NCBI GenBank assembly: GCA_963777915.1
Contig: CAVZSH010000005.1
Span: forward strand, 806,001 to 870,000
Source: CAVUPF01 sp963777915
Lineage (GTDB): Bacteria; Actinomycetota; Thermoleophilia; Solirubrobacterales; 70-9
DNA length: 64,000 nucleotides
Direction: 5' to 3'
Positions 33,407 to 41,125 of the stretch are shown one piece after another; the stretch's first letter is position 1; the number at the start of each line of letters is the position of its first letter. The position numbers were made by a program, and so were the translations under genes. The notes beneath the pieces are model-generated. The model had not been told where the DNA came from. It worked only from the letters and a program-made list of their open reading frames with translations, and searched no databases.

Positions 33407-34012
33407 TCCCGTGTCGCCGACTCGACCAACTCCGCGCGAATCCGCGACGCGGCTCTAGAGGGCTTCGCCCGTGACGGCGTAAAGGCAACCTCGATCCGCG
33501 ACGTAGCCGCCGCGGCCGGTGTCTCGCCGGGCTTGGTTCAGCACCACTTCGCGACCAAGGCCGCCTTGCGCGAGGCGGTCGATGAGCGCGTCCTGGCGAT
33601 CGCGACCGAGAGCTTCAGGGACTTCCCCGAGGCCGGCTCGGCTGCGGAGATTCAAAAAGAGCTGGGCGATCGGGTGACCGCGATCGTGCGCGATCACCCG
33701 ATCATGCTTCGCTACGTGGCCCGTTCGATCGGCGAGGGAGAGGAGGCGGGCCTTCGGCTCTTCGATGCCTTCGTCGGAATCGCCGACGCGCAGTGGCGCC
33801 GTCTCGCCGAGGAGGAGCTGCTTCGCGAGGACGCCGACCTGCTCTGGGCTGGACTTCACGTGGTCGTGCTCAACCTCGCCACCGTGATGTTCGAGCAGGC
33901 TCTCGATCGTCACCTGTCCCAGCCATTCCGTACCCCTGAGATGCTCGAGCGCTGGAACGCGGCGAGCTCGGCGCTCTTCCGTCTTGGCATGTACCGACCG
34001 GGGGCCGCATGA
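33401..34012 (+). CDS. TetR-family transcriptional regulator
   Basis: 203 residues. The DNA-binding domain is residues about 10-60 (RIRDAALEGFARDGVKATSI, VSPGLVQHHFATKAALREAV), with GLVQHHF as the recognition helix. The C-terminal ligand domain is not assigned. It is divergent from the hydrolase at 32332-33210 and its start codon sits inside an inverted repeat, so it probably represses itself and perhaps that hydrolase. Confidence 0.92.
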   Translation: MASRVADSTNSARIRDAALEGFARDGVKATSIRDVAAAAGVSPGLVQHHFATKAALREAVDERVLAIATESFRDFPEAGSAAEIQKELGDRVTAIVRDHPIMLRYVARSIGEGEEAGLRLFDAFVGIADAQWRRLAEEELLREDADLLWAGLHVVVLNLATVMFEQALDRHLSQPFRTPEMLERWNAASSALFRLGMYRPGAA

Positions 34013-34053
34013 CCCGGATGCTGAGCATTCCTTAAAAGCGGCCTGGCCGTGGG

Positions 34054-34944
34054 CTACTCGCCCAGCACTGCGGCCGCGACCCGTTCGGGGGCTTCAAGCG
34101 AAGGCCAGTGTCCGACGCTCTTAAGCGCCAGGAACGGCGCGGCGGGCAAGCGCTCGCGGAGCCGCTTTGCCATGTGCGCCCCCGAGACGGGATCGAGCAT
34201 TCCCCACACGAAACCGACGGGCACGTCGGTTCTCTCCAGCGCGGCGATCCAGCGCTCGCCGTGAACGGCACGGTCGGCGACGTAGCGAATGAGGCGGTAG
34301 AGGATCGCCTGGCCGCCGTCGCGAGCGGTGGCGCGCCAGATGTCAGCGCTATCGCGTTCGGCATCGAAACCAGCGGCGAAGGTCGGCTTCAGCCCCGCCA
34401 CGAACAGCTCTTCGGTGATGCCCGCGCTGAGCTGCGAACCATGGTCAGGATCGAGTAGCGCCTGCTGTCCCGGCTCAAGACGGGCCAGCTCGGGATACAA
34501 CGCTCCGTTGAGCAGATGGACCGCGGCGAGGTCGACCCGCAGCCCGTCTTCCGCTCGGCGGGCAAGCAGCTCTTGAGCGACGGAGACTGCGTAGTCGTGC
34601 GCGACGATGATCGTTGAGGTGATCCCCTCCAGCGCCCAGAGAGCCTCGACGAGGTCGGCCTGCTCGCACAGCGAGTAGGCATGCTCGGCGGGCTTCTCCG
34701 AGGCACCGAACCCGAGGAGGTCGGGCAGCAGCAGCGCGTGACGCTCGGCAAGCCTCGGCACGACCCGCGCCCAATCGTGCGAGGAGCTCGGAAAGCCGTG
34801 CAGCATCGTGATCGCCGGCCCTGAGCCCACTCGCCGCACGAAGACGGTGCGATCGGTGTCGCTGAGGCGCACCACAACCGAATCGCCCGAGGACCACCAC
34901 TCCTCGATGTCGTTCACGACGGCCAGTATCCCGAATGATGGCAT
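34054..34944 (-). CDS. Alpha/beta hydrolase (epoxide hydrolase/MEST-like)
   Basis: 296 residues from the ATG at 34944; a longer upstream frame has no family similarity. TMLHGFPSSSHDW is the oxyanion motif near residue 50, TIIVAHDYAVSVAQEL the nucleophile elbow with Asp near 120, and LKSVGHWPSLEAPE carries the catalytic His at the end. An Asp nucleophile points to epoxide hydrolase, dehalogenase or the MEST subgroup. Substrate unknown. It converges with tetR. Confidence 0.85.
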   Translation of the reverse strand: MPSFGILAVVNDIEEWWSSGDSVVVRLSDTDRTVFVRRVGSGPAITMLHGFPSSSHDWARVVPRLAERHALLLPDLLGFGASEKPAEHAYSLCEQADLVEALWALEGITSTIIVAHDYAVSVAQELLARRAEDGLRVDLAAVHLLNGALYPELARLEPGQQALLDPDHGSQLSAGITEELFVAGLKPTFAAGFDAERDSADIWRATARDGGQAILYRLIRYVADRAVHGERWIAALERTDVPVGFVWGMLDPVSGAHMAKRLRERLPAAPFLALKSVGHWPSLEAPERVAAAVLGE

Positions 34945-35019
34945 TGGAGCACCTTCTGTTGGCCTTGCTTCAAGGGCCCATCGGGCACGGCTGGCGTAGG
35001 TCCGTCCTAGACTTTCAAC

Positions 35020-35298
35020 GTGGCTTCGACCAAGGCAAAGAACCTCGAGGCGATCTCCAAGGCGATCGACCGGCACAATGCGAACTGCCCCTTTCCGGCT
35101 GCCGAGGTGCGGATGAACCCGTTCGAGGTCGAGCGGCTGGGATGGGAGGAGATTCGGGGGTTACCGGTAGTTCCGGATGAGGAGATCGGGACCGGGCGAT
35201 TCCGGATCGTCTGCTCTCGGGACACAGACGGCGGCGGGCTCGAGGAGGTCGAGGCCGTCGGCCGGGAGCTGGAGACCGTCACGCCGGCGGGCGACTAA
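35020..35298 (+). CDS. Conserved hypothetical protein
   Basis: 92 residues from a GTG start. Mixed alpha/beta composition: residues 5-20 are helical and Lys-rich, then NPFEVERLGWEEIRGLPVVP, and a terminal acidic stretch. No membrane segment, signal or catalytic motif is visible. It overlaps the last bases of ccdA on the other strand. The family was not recognised. Confidence 0.55.
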   Translation: MASTKAKNLEAISKAIDRHNANCPFPAAEVRMNPFEVERLGWEEIRGLPVVPDEEIGTGRFRIVCSRDTDGGGLEEVEAVGRELETVTPAGD

Positions 35299-36059
35299 AC
35301 CTGATTCCAGAAGTTCAGGCCTAGCCCCGAGAGCCAGTTCTGAGCTTCGATGTTGAGCTGGAAGAGCTGGCCGGTCCAGATCAGGATGCCCATCGCTATG
35401 AGAATCAGCCCGCCGGCCGCGACTATCGCCTGATAGTGGCGCTTGATCACCGTAAATGCGGTGGTCATGCGCGAGAAGGCGATCGCGGTCAAAAGGAAGG
35501 GGATCGCCAGGCCGGCGGAGTAGACGGCGAGCAAAAAGGCGCCGCGGCCAGCGGAGCCGGACAGCGAGGCCGCAGTGAGGATGGCGCCAAGGGTGGGGCC
35601 GATGCAGGGGGTCCAGGCGATCGCGAAGGCGGCACCGGCGACGATCGGCCCACCCTTGCCGGCCCGGGCCAGCAGCGCATCGACGTGCCACTCGCGGTTT
35701 AGCCGGGTGACGAACAGCGAGGCAACGAAGAGGACGCCCATCGCGACGATCAGCGCCCCGGAGATCTTGATCAGGAGCTGCTTGTGGCTCTGGAGCGTCG
35801 CGCCAAGGCCAGTCGCAGTGAGGCCGAGCAGGATGAAGATCGCCGAGAAGCTGGCGACGAAGAGGAGGCTGGGGCCAAGGACACGGCGCCAGCCGGCACT
35901 GTCAAGCTCCGCGGCGGAGACGCCGCTCACTGCCGAGAGGTAACCCGGCACCAGCGGCAGCACACAGGGGGAGAGAAAGGAGACGACGCCCGCGGCGAGC
36001 GCGGCAAAGATGCCGACGCCTGCTGCCGGATCGGTACTGATCGCTGCAATCAAAGCCAC
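35295..36059 (-). CDS. ccdA: Cytochrome c biogenesis protein CcdA / DsbD-type transmembrane electron carrier
   Basis: 254 residues with six to seven hydrophobic segments. The two redox cysteines are in VVSFLSPCVLPLVPGYLSAV near residue 32 and AIAWTPCIGPTLGAI near 155, one in each half of the internal repeat. It moves electrons from cytoplasmic thioredoxin across the membrane. A soluble partner is not adjacent. An IS element is inserted about 50 bases upstream of its start, possibly separating it from its promoter. Confidence 0.92.
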   Translation of the reverse strand: MALIAAISTDPAAGVGIFAALAAGVVSFLSPCVLPLVPGYLSAVSGVSAAELDSAGWRRVLGPSLLFVASFSAIFILLGLTATGLGATLQSHKQLLIKISGALIVAMGVLFVASLFVTRLNREWHVDALLARAGKGGPIVAGAAFAIAWTPCIGPTLGAILTAASLSGSAGRGAFLLAVYSAGLAIPFLLTAIAFSRMTTAFTVIKRHYQAIVAAGGLILIAMGILIWTGQLFQLNIEAQNWLSGLGLNFWNQV

Positions 36060-36109
36060 CTCAGGGTACCCCGAGCAGGTCGCGATCCGCCCTTGCCGTC
36101 TACCCGCCT

Positions 36110-36130
36110 AGTGCATACCGGGTTAGCTCC
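36110..36130 (+). repeat. Left terminal inverted repeat of the IS
   Basis: 21 bases, AGTGCATACCGGGTTAGCTCC, matching the reverse complement of the right end except at one position (A versus G, base 6). Confidence 0.93.
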
Positions 36131-36138
36131 AAACGCCT

Positions 36139-37059
36139 TCAGGCCACCCGATCGGTGATCTCGCGGTAGGTCACCGGCTCGTGGGCGAGGCCGAGCCCGA
36201 GAAGGGTCTGGAAGCTCGCCATCGGGACGCCGCGGCGGTTGTGGCGGAAGACAAACTCGTCGAGGTAGACCTGCATGTGCTCTGGCGAGACGCTGCGATG
36301 GGTGCCGTGCATCCAGGCCTTCAGGTTCGAGATCGCGCGATGCACGCGCGGCAGCAGCTTGTCCTCCTTGCCCACGCTCGCGACCTTGCGTGGCCGGTGG
36401 TCGTAGCCGAGCCCGGCGAGGCCGTTGTAGGACGGGAGCCCGTCGGTGTGGACGATCGCGCCCGGGCCCGTCGTCGCCTTCGTGAACTCCTCGAGCGTCT
36501 TCGCCTGCGAGTTCTCCAAGACCTGGAGGCGAAGGCGCCCAGATCCCTGCCCGCGAACCTCGACCGCGGCGCCGCAGAGCACCTTCTTGCCGTGCTGGCG
36601 GCCGCCCTCGAGGCCCTCCTCGTAGCCACCGAGGAAGAACTCGTCGATCTCGACCTCGTCCTTGAGCAGCTCGCGGCCGGGAGCGACCATCGCCGCCCGC
36701 AGCTTGTGCAGCATCGCCCACGCCGTCTCGTGACAGCCGAGCCCGAGCTGGCGCTGTAGCTGCTTGGCGCTGATCCCGGGCTGGAAAGTGGAGACCAGGT
36801 AGGCGGCCCAGAACCAGGTGCGCAGGGGCAGGCGGGTCTTGTGCATGACCGTCCCCGCGGTGATCGAGGCCTGGTGCCCGCAGGCGGTACAGACCCACAG
36901 GTGCCGGCGGGTCTCAGCGCCCGCATCGCTGCCGCCGCAAGCCGGGCAGAGAAACCCATCCGGCCAGCGTGAAGCGAACAGATACTCACGGCACGCTTCC
37001 TCGGTGCCGAAGCGTTGCTGGAACTCCAAGATCGTCAGAGGGAAGTCCGGGCTCGCCAC
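36139..37059 (-). CDS. IS1595-family (ISXO2-like) transposase
   Basis: 306 residues. An N-terminal zinc ribbon (CPACGG near residue 38 and CTACGHQ near 57) is followed by a DDE-type nuclease domain: VEIDEFFLGG near 137 (first Asp), IVHTDGLPSYN near 200 (second Asp) and a C-terminal FVFRHNRRG region. Full length with no frameshift, so probably active. It carries no passenger gene. Confidence 0.93.
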   Translation of the reverse strand: MASPDFPLTILEFQQRFGTEEACREYLFASRWPDGFLCPACGGSDAGAETRRHLWVCTACGHQASITAGTVMHKTRLPLRTWFWAAYLVSTFQPGISAKQLQRQLGLGCHETAWAMLHKLRAAMVAPGRELLKDEVEIDEFFLGGYEEGLEGGRQHGKKVLCGAAVEVRGQGSGRLRLQVLENSQAKTLEEFTKATTGPGAIVHTDGLPSYNGLAGLGYDHRPRKVASVGKEDKLLPRVHRAISNLKAWMHGTHRSVSPEHMQVYLDEFVFRHNRRGVPMASFQTLLGLGLAHEPVTYREITDRVA

Positions 37060-37086
37060 TCCCGAAAGCTATGAATCGGGCCGGAT

Positions 37087-37107
37087 GGAGCTAACCCGGT
37101 ACGCACT
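37087..37107 (-). repeat. Right terminal inverted repeat of the IS
   Basis: 21 bases, GGAGCTAACCCGGTACGCACT, complementary to the left end with one mismatch; the duplicated target ACCCGCCT follows directly. Confidence 0.93.
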
Positions 37108-37150
37108 ACCCGCCTTGCAATGCAGAAGCAGGCGGGAGAGACTGCCGCGG

Positions 37151-37834
37151 ATGGAACTGAGCGCGCTGATCCTCAACTGCACCCTTAAGAAGTCGCCGGA
37201 GACCTCCAACACTCAGGGCTTGATCGAGATCGTCACCGGTCACTTCGACGACCTCGGCGTCAAGCACGAGACCCTGCGTCCGGTCGACTATGAGATTCCC
37301 TTTGGGGTCGTCTCCGACATGGGAGGCGGAGACGAATGGCCACAGATCCTCCAGAAGGTGCTCGCCGCCGACATCCTGATCATGGGGATCTCGATCTGGT
37401 TCGGCGTCCGCAACAGTGTCTGCCAGATGGTGATCGAGCGCCTCGACGGCACCTACAACACGACCAACGAGGTTGGCCAGTACCCGCTCTACAACACGGT
37501 CGGAGGCGTGGTAGTCACCGGCAACGAGGACGGGGCCCACGCCTGCGCCGAGACGACCCTCTTCAATCTCACCCACCTGGGCTGTGCGATCCCTCCCAAC
37601 GCCGACACCTACTGGGTCGGCGACGCCGGGCCGGGGCCGTCGTTCATCGAGGCCGGCGGCAAAGACCACCCCTACACGCAGAAGACCGCCTCATGGATGG
37701 CCCACAACGTCGTCCACCTCGCCCGCATCCTTAAGGAGAACCCGATCCCCCCGGAGGGCAACACCGTCCCCGGCTGGCAGCCGGAGGATTGCGGCGGCCA
37801 CGACGACCGGATGCCCGGCGGCCACGTCGGCTGA
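37151..37834 (+). CDS. Flavodoxin-fold NAD(P)H-dependent FMN reductase-like protein
   Basis: 227 residues from the ATG at 37151, 44 bases outside the IS. The flavodoxin-like fold is suggested by the first strand and loop LSALILNCTLKKSPETSNTQ, then ADILIMGISIWFGVRNSV and a later GGVVVTGNEDG strand. Members reduce quinones or other acceptors with FMN. The C-terminal 30 residues are Pro/Gly/Asp-rich. The IS lies directly upstream, so native promoter sequences may have been displaced. Confidence 0.8.
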   Translation: MELSALILNCTLKKSPETSNTQGLIEIVTGHFDDLGVKHETLRPVDYEIPFGVVSDMGGGDEWPQILQKVLAADILIMGISIWFGVRNSVCQMVIERLDGTYNTTNEVGQYPLYNTVGGVVVTGNEDGAHACAETTLFNLTHLGCAIPPNADTYWVGDAGPGPSFIEAGGKDHPYTQKTASWMAHNVVHLARILKENPIPPEGNTVPGWQPEDCGGHDDRMPGGHVG

Positions 37835-37850
37835 GGGGACATCCCAGCCG

Positions 37851-38948
37851 CTGTTCAACGCCGCGGGCGTCGCGCGGCGACTTCGGGCGTCGCCGCTGCT
37901 CGCGATCGGGACGAGCGCGCCCGGGCCGGCACTGCAGCGTGGCGCCCTGGTTGCGATCCCGGTCGGAGCTGCACTCTTGGTCGAGTTGGGACTCGGGACC
38001 GGGAGTAAAGGCGCGGTCGCAACCGGCGCCCTGTTCGTCGGGTTCCCGGGGCTCGACGCGCCGCCCCGGGCCCGCGCCGCTTGGCAGGGGTCGGTCACCC
38101 CTTTTGTCGGACTAGCAGCGGCACTCGGCGCCCTCACCGGCTCCTCGGCGCTGCTCGCGGTGGCAGCGATGGCGCTCGTCGGGACACTAGCCGGCTACTG
38201 CTTTGCCGTCTCGTTGCGGCTCTCGATCGCCGGGCTCTCGGTGGCGCTCGCCCTGCTGGTCACCCAGGGACTCGGGATCGGCCCCGCCAACGCGTTGCGG
38301 GCGCTGCTGCTCGCCTCCGCCGGTGGCCTGCTCCAGGTCGTCTTCTCGCTCCTGGTCTATGCCGTCGGGGGCCGCGAAGAGAAGGCCGGTGCATCGGGTT
38401 GGAGCAGCCGCGAGGCGCTGCGTGCCCTGGCCGCCAACCTCACCCTGCGCTCGAAAAGCGCTCGCCATGCGTTGCGCTTCGGCGCCGCCCTCGCCGCCGG
38501 CGTCGGCGCCTATTGGCTACTGGGCATGCACGAGCACGGCTTCTGGATCCCGCTCACCGTCCTCTTCGTGCTGCGGCCCGAGCGGGACGAGACCTTCCGC
38601 CGACTGATCCTGCGGGCGGCCGGCACCATTATCGGCCTTCTCCTCGCAACTGCGCTATCCGTTTGGCTTCATGACGACGGCTTCGCCCTCGCCCTCGCCC
38701 TGAGCGTCGCCACCGCCCTCTCCTACGGCCTGCTCACCGTCCAATACGCGCTCTTCACCGCGGCGATCACGACCTACGCGGTCCTGCTGGCCGACACGCT
38801 GGGCGAGTCGGCCCTGCACGCTGCCGGCCAGCGGGGCCTTGCCACCGCGATCGGCATCGCAATAGCCGGGGCGGCCTTCCTGCTCTGGCCCAACCCGAAG
38901 GAGGGGAGAGCCGCAGCGGACTCCCCGCCGGAGGCCCTAGCCAGATAG
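37851..38948 (+). CDS. FUSC-like integral membrane protein
   Basis: About 365 residues with two blocks of hydrophobic segments separated by a soluble region near residues 170-200; HGFWIPLTVLFVLRPERDETFRR is the FUSC-family motif. Relatives (aromatic-acid exporters, YccS) are linked to efflux, but the substrate is unknown. No ATG, GTG or TTG is found in the plausible start area; the CTG at 37851, 10-12 bases after GAGGGG, is the best candidate. The true start could differ. Confidence 0.7.
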   Translation: MFNAAGVARRLRASPLLAIGTSAPGPALQRGALVAIPVGAALLVELGLGTGSKGAVATGALFVGFPGLDAPPRARAAWQGSVTPFVGLAAALGALTGSSALLAVAAMALVGTLAGYCFAVSLRLSIAGLSVALALLVTQGLGIGPANALRALLLASAGGLLQVVFSLLVYAVGGREEKAGASGWSSREALRALAANLTLRSKSARHALRFGAALAAGVGAYWLLGMHEHGFWIPLTVLFVLRPERDETFRRLILRAAGTIIGLLLATALSVWLHDDGFALALALSVATALSYGLLTVQYALFTAAITTYAVLLADTLGESALHAAGQRGLATAIGIAIAGAAFLLWPNPKEGRAAADSPPEALAR

Positions 38949-39005
38949 ATTCCTGGCTACCCAGCCAAACTGCCCGCCAGCCGGCGGAGACCACAGGAGC
39001 CAGAT

Positions 39006-40199
39006 TTGAGCAAGCGCACGTTCGTGATCGGAGTCGGGATGACCAAGTTCGAGAAGCCCGGCACCAAGGAGGGCGACTACCCGGACTGGGCCAAGGAGGC
39101 GGGCGGAAAGGCGCTCGCCGATGCTGGCATTCCCTACGAGGACGTCGAGCAGGCCTACGCCGGCTACTGCTACGGCGACTCGACCTACGGCCAGCGGGCT
39201 CTTTACCAGCTGGGCCTCACCGGAATCCCCGTCGTCAACGTCAACAACAACTGCTCGACCGGCTCCTCGGCGCTGTTCCTGGCTCGACAGGCCGTCAAGG
39301 GCGGGCTGGTCGACTGCGCGCTCGCGGTTGGCTTCGAGAAGATGGAGCCGGGCTCGCTTGGCGTCAAGTACACCGACCGTACTAACGCCCTTGACCGGCA
39401 CGCGACCCGCATGTTCGAAATCCGCGACCCGGAGGCCTCACCGCCCGCGCCACAGATGTTCGGCAACGCCGGCCGCGACCACATGGACCGCTACGGCTCG
39501 ACCCCCGACCACTATGCCTGGATCGGCTGGAAGAACCACAAGCACTCGGTCAACAACCCCTTCGCCCAGTTCCAAGACGAGTACTCCCTCCAGGACATCA
39601 AGGACGCGAAGATGATCCACGATCCGCTGACAAAGCTGCAGTGCTCGCCTACCTCCGACGGCTCTGCTTGCGCGATCGTCGCCTCGGAGCGCTACGTCGA
39701 AGAGCACGGACTCTGGGGGCAGGCGATCGAGATCGCCGGCCAGTCGATGGTCACGGATCTCTCTTCGACCTTCGCCGCGGACACCGACTGCATGAAGATC
39801 GTCGGATCTGACATGTCAAAGCTGGCGGCTCAGGGCGCCTATGAGGAGGCACAGATCAACCCCGAGGAGGTTGACGTCTGTGAGCTGCACGACTGCTTCA
39901 GCGCCAACGAGCTGATCACCTACGAAGCTCTCGGCTTCGCCGCGGAGGGCGAGGGCCACAGGCTTGTCGATGAGGAAGCGACCACCTATGGCGGCAAGGT
40001 CGTGGTCAATCCCTCCGGGGGATTGATCTCAAAGGGACACCCGTTGGGCGCGACCGGTTTGGCGCAGTGCTCGGAGTTGACCTGGCAGCTGCGTGGCCAG
40101 GCGGAAAAGCGACAGGTCGAGGGAGCGAAGGTGGGGCTGCAGCACAACATCGGCCTCGGCGGAGCCGCCGTGGTCACCGTCTACAAGCCGGCGGCCTAG
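39006..40199 (+). CDS. Thiolase-fold protein, SCP2-thiolase-like
   Basis: 397 residues of the thiolase superfamily. The nucleophilic Cys is in VNVNNNCSTGSSAL near residue 84, ELHDCFSANELI is the middle motif, and GGLISKGHPLGATGLAQ near 345 carries the catalytic His. This arrangement matches sterol-carrier-protein-x/lipid-transfer thiolases rather than classical FadA. TTG start preceded by AGGAG. It precedes an SDR gene by 27 bases, suggesting a lipid or steroid degradation step. Confidence 0.9.
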   Translation: MSKRTFVIGVGMTKFEKPGTKEGDYPDWAKEAGGKALADAGIPYEDVEQAYAGYCYGDSTYGQRALYQLGLTGIPVVNVNNNCSTGSSALFLARQAVKGGLVDCALAVGFEKMEPGSLGVKYTDRTNALDRHATRMFEIRDPEASPPAPQMFGNAGRDHMDRYGSTPDHYAWIGWKNHKHSVNNPFAQFQDEYSLQDIKDAKMIHDPLTKLQCSPTSDGSACAIVASERYVEEHGLWGQAIEIAGQSMVTDLSSTFAADTDCMKIVGSDMSKLAAQGAYEEAQINPEEVDVCELHDCFSANELITYEALGFAAEGEGHRLVDEEATTYGGKVVVNPSGGLISKGHPLGATGLAQCSELTWQLRGQAEKRQVEGAKVGLQHNIGLGGAAVVTVYKPAA

Positions 40200-40226
40200 G
40201 CAGCCGGAGGCGAGGAGGAAGGCACG

Positions 40227-41111
40227 ATGGCGAAGGAGCGACGCTCACTGAACGGGAAGGTCGTGGCGATCACCGGCGGCGCTCGGGGAATCGGCAAGGC
40301 GACTGCCGCGGCGCTTGTCAGCAAGGGCTGCCGGGTGGCGATCGGGGATCTCGATCTGACGCTCGCCGAGCGGACTGCGGCTGCGCTAGGCGGCGGCACA
40401 GTTGCCTTGGCGCTCGACGTCACCGACCGCGCCTCCTTCGCGCGCTTCCTCGACGAAGCCGAGCACCAGCTCGGCCCGATCGACATCATCGTCAACAACG
40501 CCGGGATCATGCCGGTGACGCCCTTCGCAGAGGAGGGCGAGGACTCGGTGCGCCGCCAGGTGGACATCAACCTGCACGGCGTCATCACCGGCACCCAGCT
40601 GGCGATCGAGCGGATGACCCCACGCCACGGTGGCCACATCGTCAACATCGCCTCCCAGGCCGGCAAAGCCGGGATTCCCGGCATCGCGACCTACTCGGCG
40701 ACCAAGCATGCCGTGGTGGGATTGAGCGAGGCGGTGCGCGCCGAGCTTCGCGGCAGCGGGGTCGAGGTCGCCTGCGTGATGCCGACCGTCGTAAACACCG
40801 AGCTGACGAGCGGGATCGGCCAACGCTGGGTTAAGCCGGTCGAGGCCGAGGACGTCGCCAGTGAGATCGTCGACGCACTCGAAGTTCCGCGCTTTGAGGT
40901 CTTCGTGCCGCGAGCCAACGGGGTCATGTACAAGGTCCTGACGCTGGTCCCGCGCGGCGCACGGGAGGCGCTCGGCCGGTTGATGAAGGTCGACAAGCTG
41001 ATGACCGAGGTCGACCACGGCGCCCGCCGCGCCTACGAAGAGCGCGCCGCCCACAGCGATCCCGGTCTCGCCTCAGAGGCCGTGGCGGGCGCGCAGCGCG
41101 ACGCCGCCTGA
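40227..41111 (+). CDS. Short-chain dehydrogenase/reductase
   Basis: 294 residues, classical SDR. Cofactor motif TGGARGIGKA near residue 14, NNAGIMPV near 92, catalytic Ser in IVNIASQAGKAG and YSATKHAV (Tyr-x3-Lys) near 155. The C-terminal extension of about 60 residues is Arg/Ala-rich. The good Shine-Dalgarno GGAGGCGAGGAGG precedes ATG. Likely co-transcribed with the thiolase; substrate unknown. Confidence 0.92.
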   Translation: MAKERRSLNGKVVAITGGARGIGKATAAALVSKGCRVAIGDLDLTLAERTAAALGGGTVALALDVTDRASFARFLDEAEHQLGPIDIIVNNAGIMPVTPFAEEGEDSVRRQVDINLHGVITGTQLAIERMTPRHGGHIVNIASQAGKAGIPGIATYSATKHAVVGLSEAVRAELRGSGVEVACVMPTVVNTELTSGIGQRWVKPVEAEDVASEIVDALEVPRFEVFVPRANGVMYKVLTLVPRGAREALGRLMKVDKLMTEVDHGARRAYEERAAHSDPGLASEAVAGAQRDAA

Positions 41112-41125
41112 AGCGGCGCTCCGGC

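Larger units (their letters stand above)
36110..37107. mobile_element. IS1595-family insertion sequence, complete
   Basis: 998 bases bounded by 21-base terminal inverted repeats with one mismatch (AGTGCATACCGGGTTAGCTCC at 36110-36130; complementary copy at 37087-37107). The 8-base direct repeat ACCCGCCT flanks it at 36102-36109 and 37108-37115, the target-duplication size known for IS1595. One intact transposase gene fills it. Intact ends, intact gene and identical duplication suggest a fairly recent insertion. Confidence 0.93.

Noticed and set aside
36818..37150. N-terminal extension of the flavodoxin-like gene into the IS element
   Set aside because: These codons lie in and beside the transposase and inverted repeat; the ATG at 37151 gives the proper fold start.
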